From Echinococcus granulosus (lineage: Eukaryota; Platyhelminthes; Cestoda; Cyclophyllidea; Taeniidae): a stretch of 64,000 bases of DNA. The position numbers and the translations under genes are program-made. Shown here piece by piece: positions 62,780 through 64,000 of this stretch (position 1 is its first letter; each line of letters opens with the position of its first letter). The stretch lies in NCBI RefSeq assembly GCF_000524195.1, contig NW_020170433.1:428777-492776 (forward strand). Direction: 5' to 3'. The notes beneath the pieces were generated by a model that saw nothing but the letters and a program-made list of their open reading frames with translations, did not search any database and was not told the origin of the DNA.

Positions 62780-63894
62780 AAGAAGGCGAGGAGTAGGGAA
62801 GCGGAGACTGATGAGTCGCGCGTTTCAGTACGTTTTCTGCTATGGTAATATGGCTTATAGTGACTTCGGGAAAGGCTCAGGGTGATGCAAATTTTGCTGT
62901 CAGGAAGGAATTTCCAAGGGATATAGGCAGCAAAATATGTATTTTTTGGCAAGAATGTTTAAATTTGGTCATGATTTACAAAGTTGTTTGGTGGGGCTAA
63001 GCTTAGTACTTTGACGTGACATGCTTAGTCGTCTCACACAAAGTAATGATGGTCTATTTAAGCTCGACAAGAAGATACCAGAATATTTTGCCGAAATTTA
63101 TGGTTTAAACGCAGGCAATAATAGTTTTTCAACTAAATGGAAGTAACTATATACTCAATACTTTATTTGAGTGACCTAAGAGACTTTTAATTAATCAAAT
63201 CCTGGGTGCTAATTATTTGATATTCATTCAAAGCTATGCAAACAGTAAATTCAAATATCTAATATTTTTCAAAAGGAATTCTCGTCTAAAAGAAAGGAGT
63301 TTAGAAAATATTTAGAAAATGCGGGGGTATTGGATGCGATCACTAACGGTAATCTTGTCTATGTACCGTTGAATAACGGCAATGTTTGTAGCCCTAATCA
63401 AATTATTCGAGTTACCAGAAAAACCAACTAACCCAGTCAGGTAATTACAAGAAATATGCAACTGTTACGACAGACGTGCAAAAAGTTTTTATCAAAGGCT
63501 ATACTTTAGCAGGCTTATAACCTACGGATTAAAATATCGACGGTTGAAGTATCTATTATTGGTATGAAAGCACATAGTAGATTTATAATAGTTGACTTCA
63601 CATAAATTTTTTAAGAATTATTATGTGTTTTGGCCTTCTAGGATATAAACGGTAAATTATTTTTGAGTAGAGATTATAATATCTCCAACTACTGTACTGC
63701 TTTGCAGTGCTCAGTTTTGTATTTGCAAGAACATCCTCTAACATGTTTTGTACATTTGTTAACCGAAACAACACTATTTTTCGATAAATGAGTATAATTA
63801 TGCACACACAGCATAACTAGTCAACACATTTCCCTTCCGTTAGAATTAATCCAAGTTTTTTGAAAAAATATCCATTTAATACATATTTTGGCAG
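62780..63894. other. Intergenic or first intron before the last exon
   Basis: About 1.1 kb of AT-rich sequence with no supported exon. Part of it is intron of the next gene, because the exon at 63,895 begins after an acceptor. Confidence 0.5.
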
Positions 63895-64000
63895 GTTTCT
63901 GATGGAGTGCTTTGATAAGAGACCATTTGAAGAAGAAACAGACTTAAGAAAGAAGAATGATGAACTGAGTGAACGGGTTAAGAATTTGGAACAAATAGTT
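63895..64000 (+). CDS. Exon of unidentified charged, probably coiled-coil protein (partial)
   Basis: After the acceptor acatattttggcag (AG 63893-63894) the frame stays open to the window end. It reads, after one base of a split codon, FLMECFDKRPFEEETDLRK followed by KNDELSERVKNLEQIV. The heptad-like spacing of L, V and I among E/K residues suggests a coiled coil beginning near DLRKKNDEL. An upstream exon is not identified. An internal ATG (63901-63903) could instead be the start if the acceptor serves only a 5' UTR. I do not recognise the family. Confidence 0.55.

Overview
The window is eukaryotic, fairly AT-rich, and carries four recognisable protein-coding genes plus the first exon of a fifth, all on the + strand and all split by GT-AG introns. 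A parasitic flatworm is the best fit, probably a tapeworm. The kinase combines Src-like and Abl-like sequence, as in a flatworm Src/Abl hybrid class I recall from schistosomes. One small housekeeping gene has introns of 33, 56 and 37 bp while the kinase next to it has introns of about 10 and 5 kb. I see nothing bacterial, and no tRNA, rRNA or CRISPR array. The species cannot be fixed from the sequence alone.

Layout. (1) 1-17,642: the 3' part of a cytoplasmic tyrosine kinase gene; three exons carry the whole kinase domain and the C-terminal tail, and the SH3/SH2 part must lie before the window. Its introns hold copies of a dispersed repeat. (2) 17,643-22,606: non-coding, including a purine-rich stretch that looks like a decayed GGATGAAT-type satellite. 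(3) 22,607-23,308: a compact four-exon gene for complex I subunit NDUFB6. (4) 23,309-47,200: about 24 kb with no gene I can support. It holds an inverted, broken copy of the kinase catalytic-loop exon (28.3-28.6 kb), a dead Ty3/gypsy retrotransposon fragment (30.3-30.9 kb) and a dispersed repeat pair (25.4 and 40.5 kb). (5) 47,352-52,619: a MYT1-family C2HC zinc-finger transcription factor. (6) 55,242-62,271: ten exons coding for NELF-C/D (TH1), with a 100-base assembly gap inside an ATCC microsatellite in intron 8. (7) 63,895-64,000: the start of an unidentified, charged, probably coiled-coil protein that runs off the window.

The genes do not form a pathway. They are a signalling kinase, a respiratory-chain subunit, a probable neural-type repressor and a general Pol II pausing factor. 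The exon models were joined by hand from splice sites and reading phase; every internal junction inside the MYT1, NDUFB6 and NELF-C/D models keeps phase. The most informative oddities are the DNA-level kinase exon duplication, the 33-bp intron that ends in an in-frame stop, the Src/Abl mixture with an unusual tail, and a cysteine-rich open stretch without an ATG at 52.8-53.0 kb.
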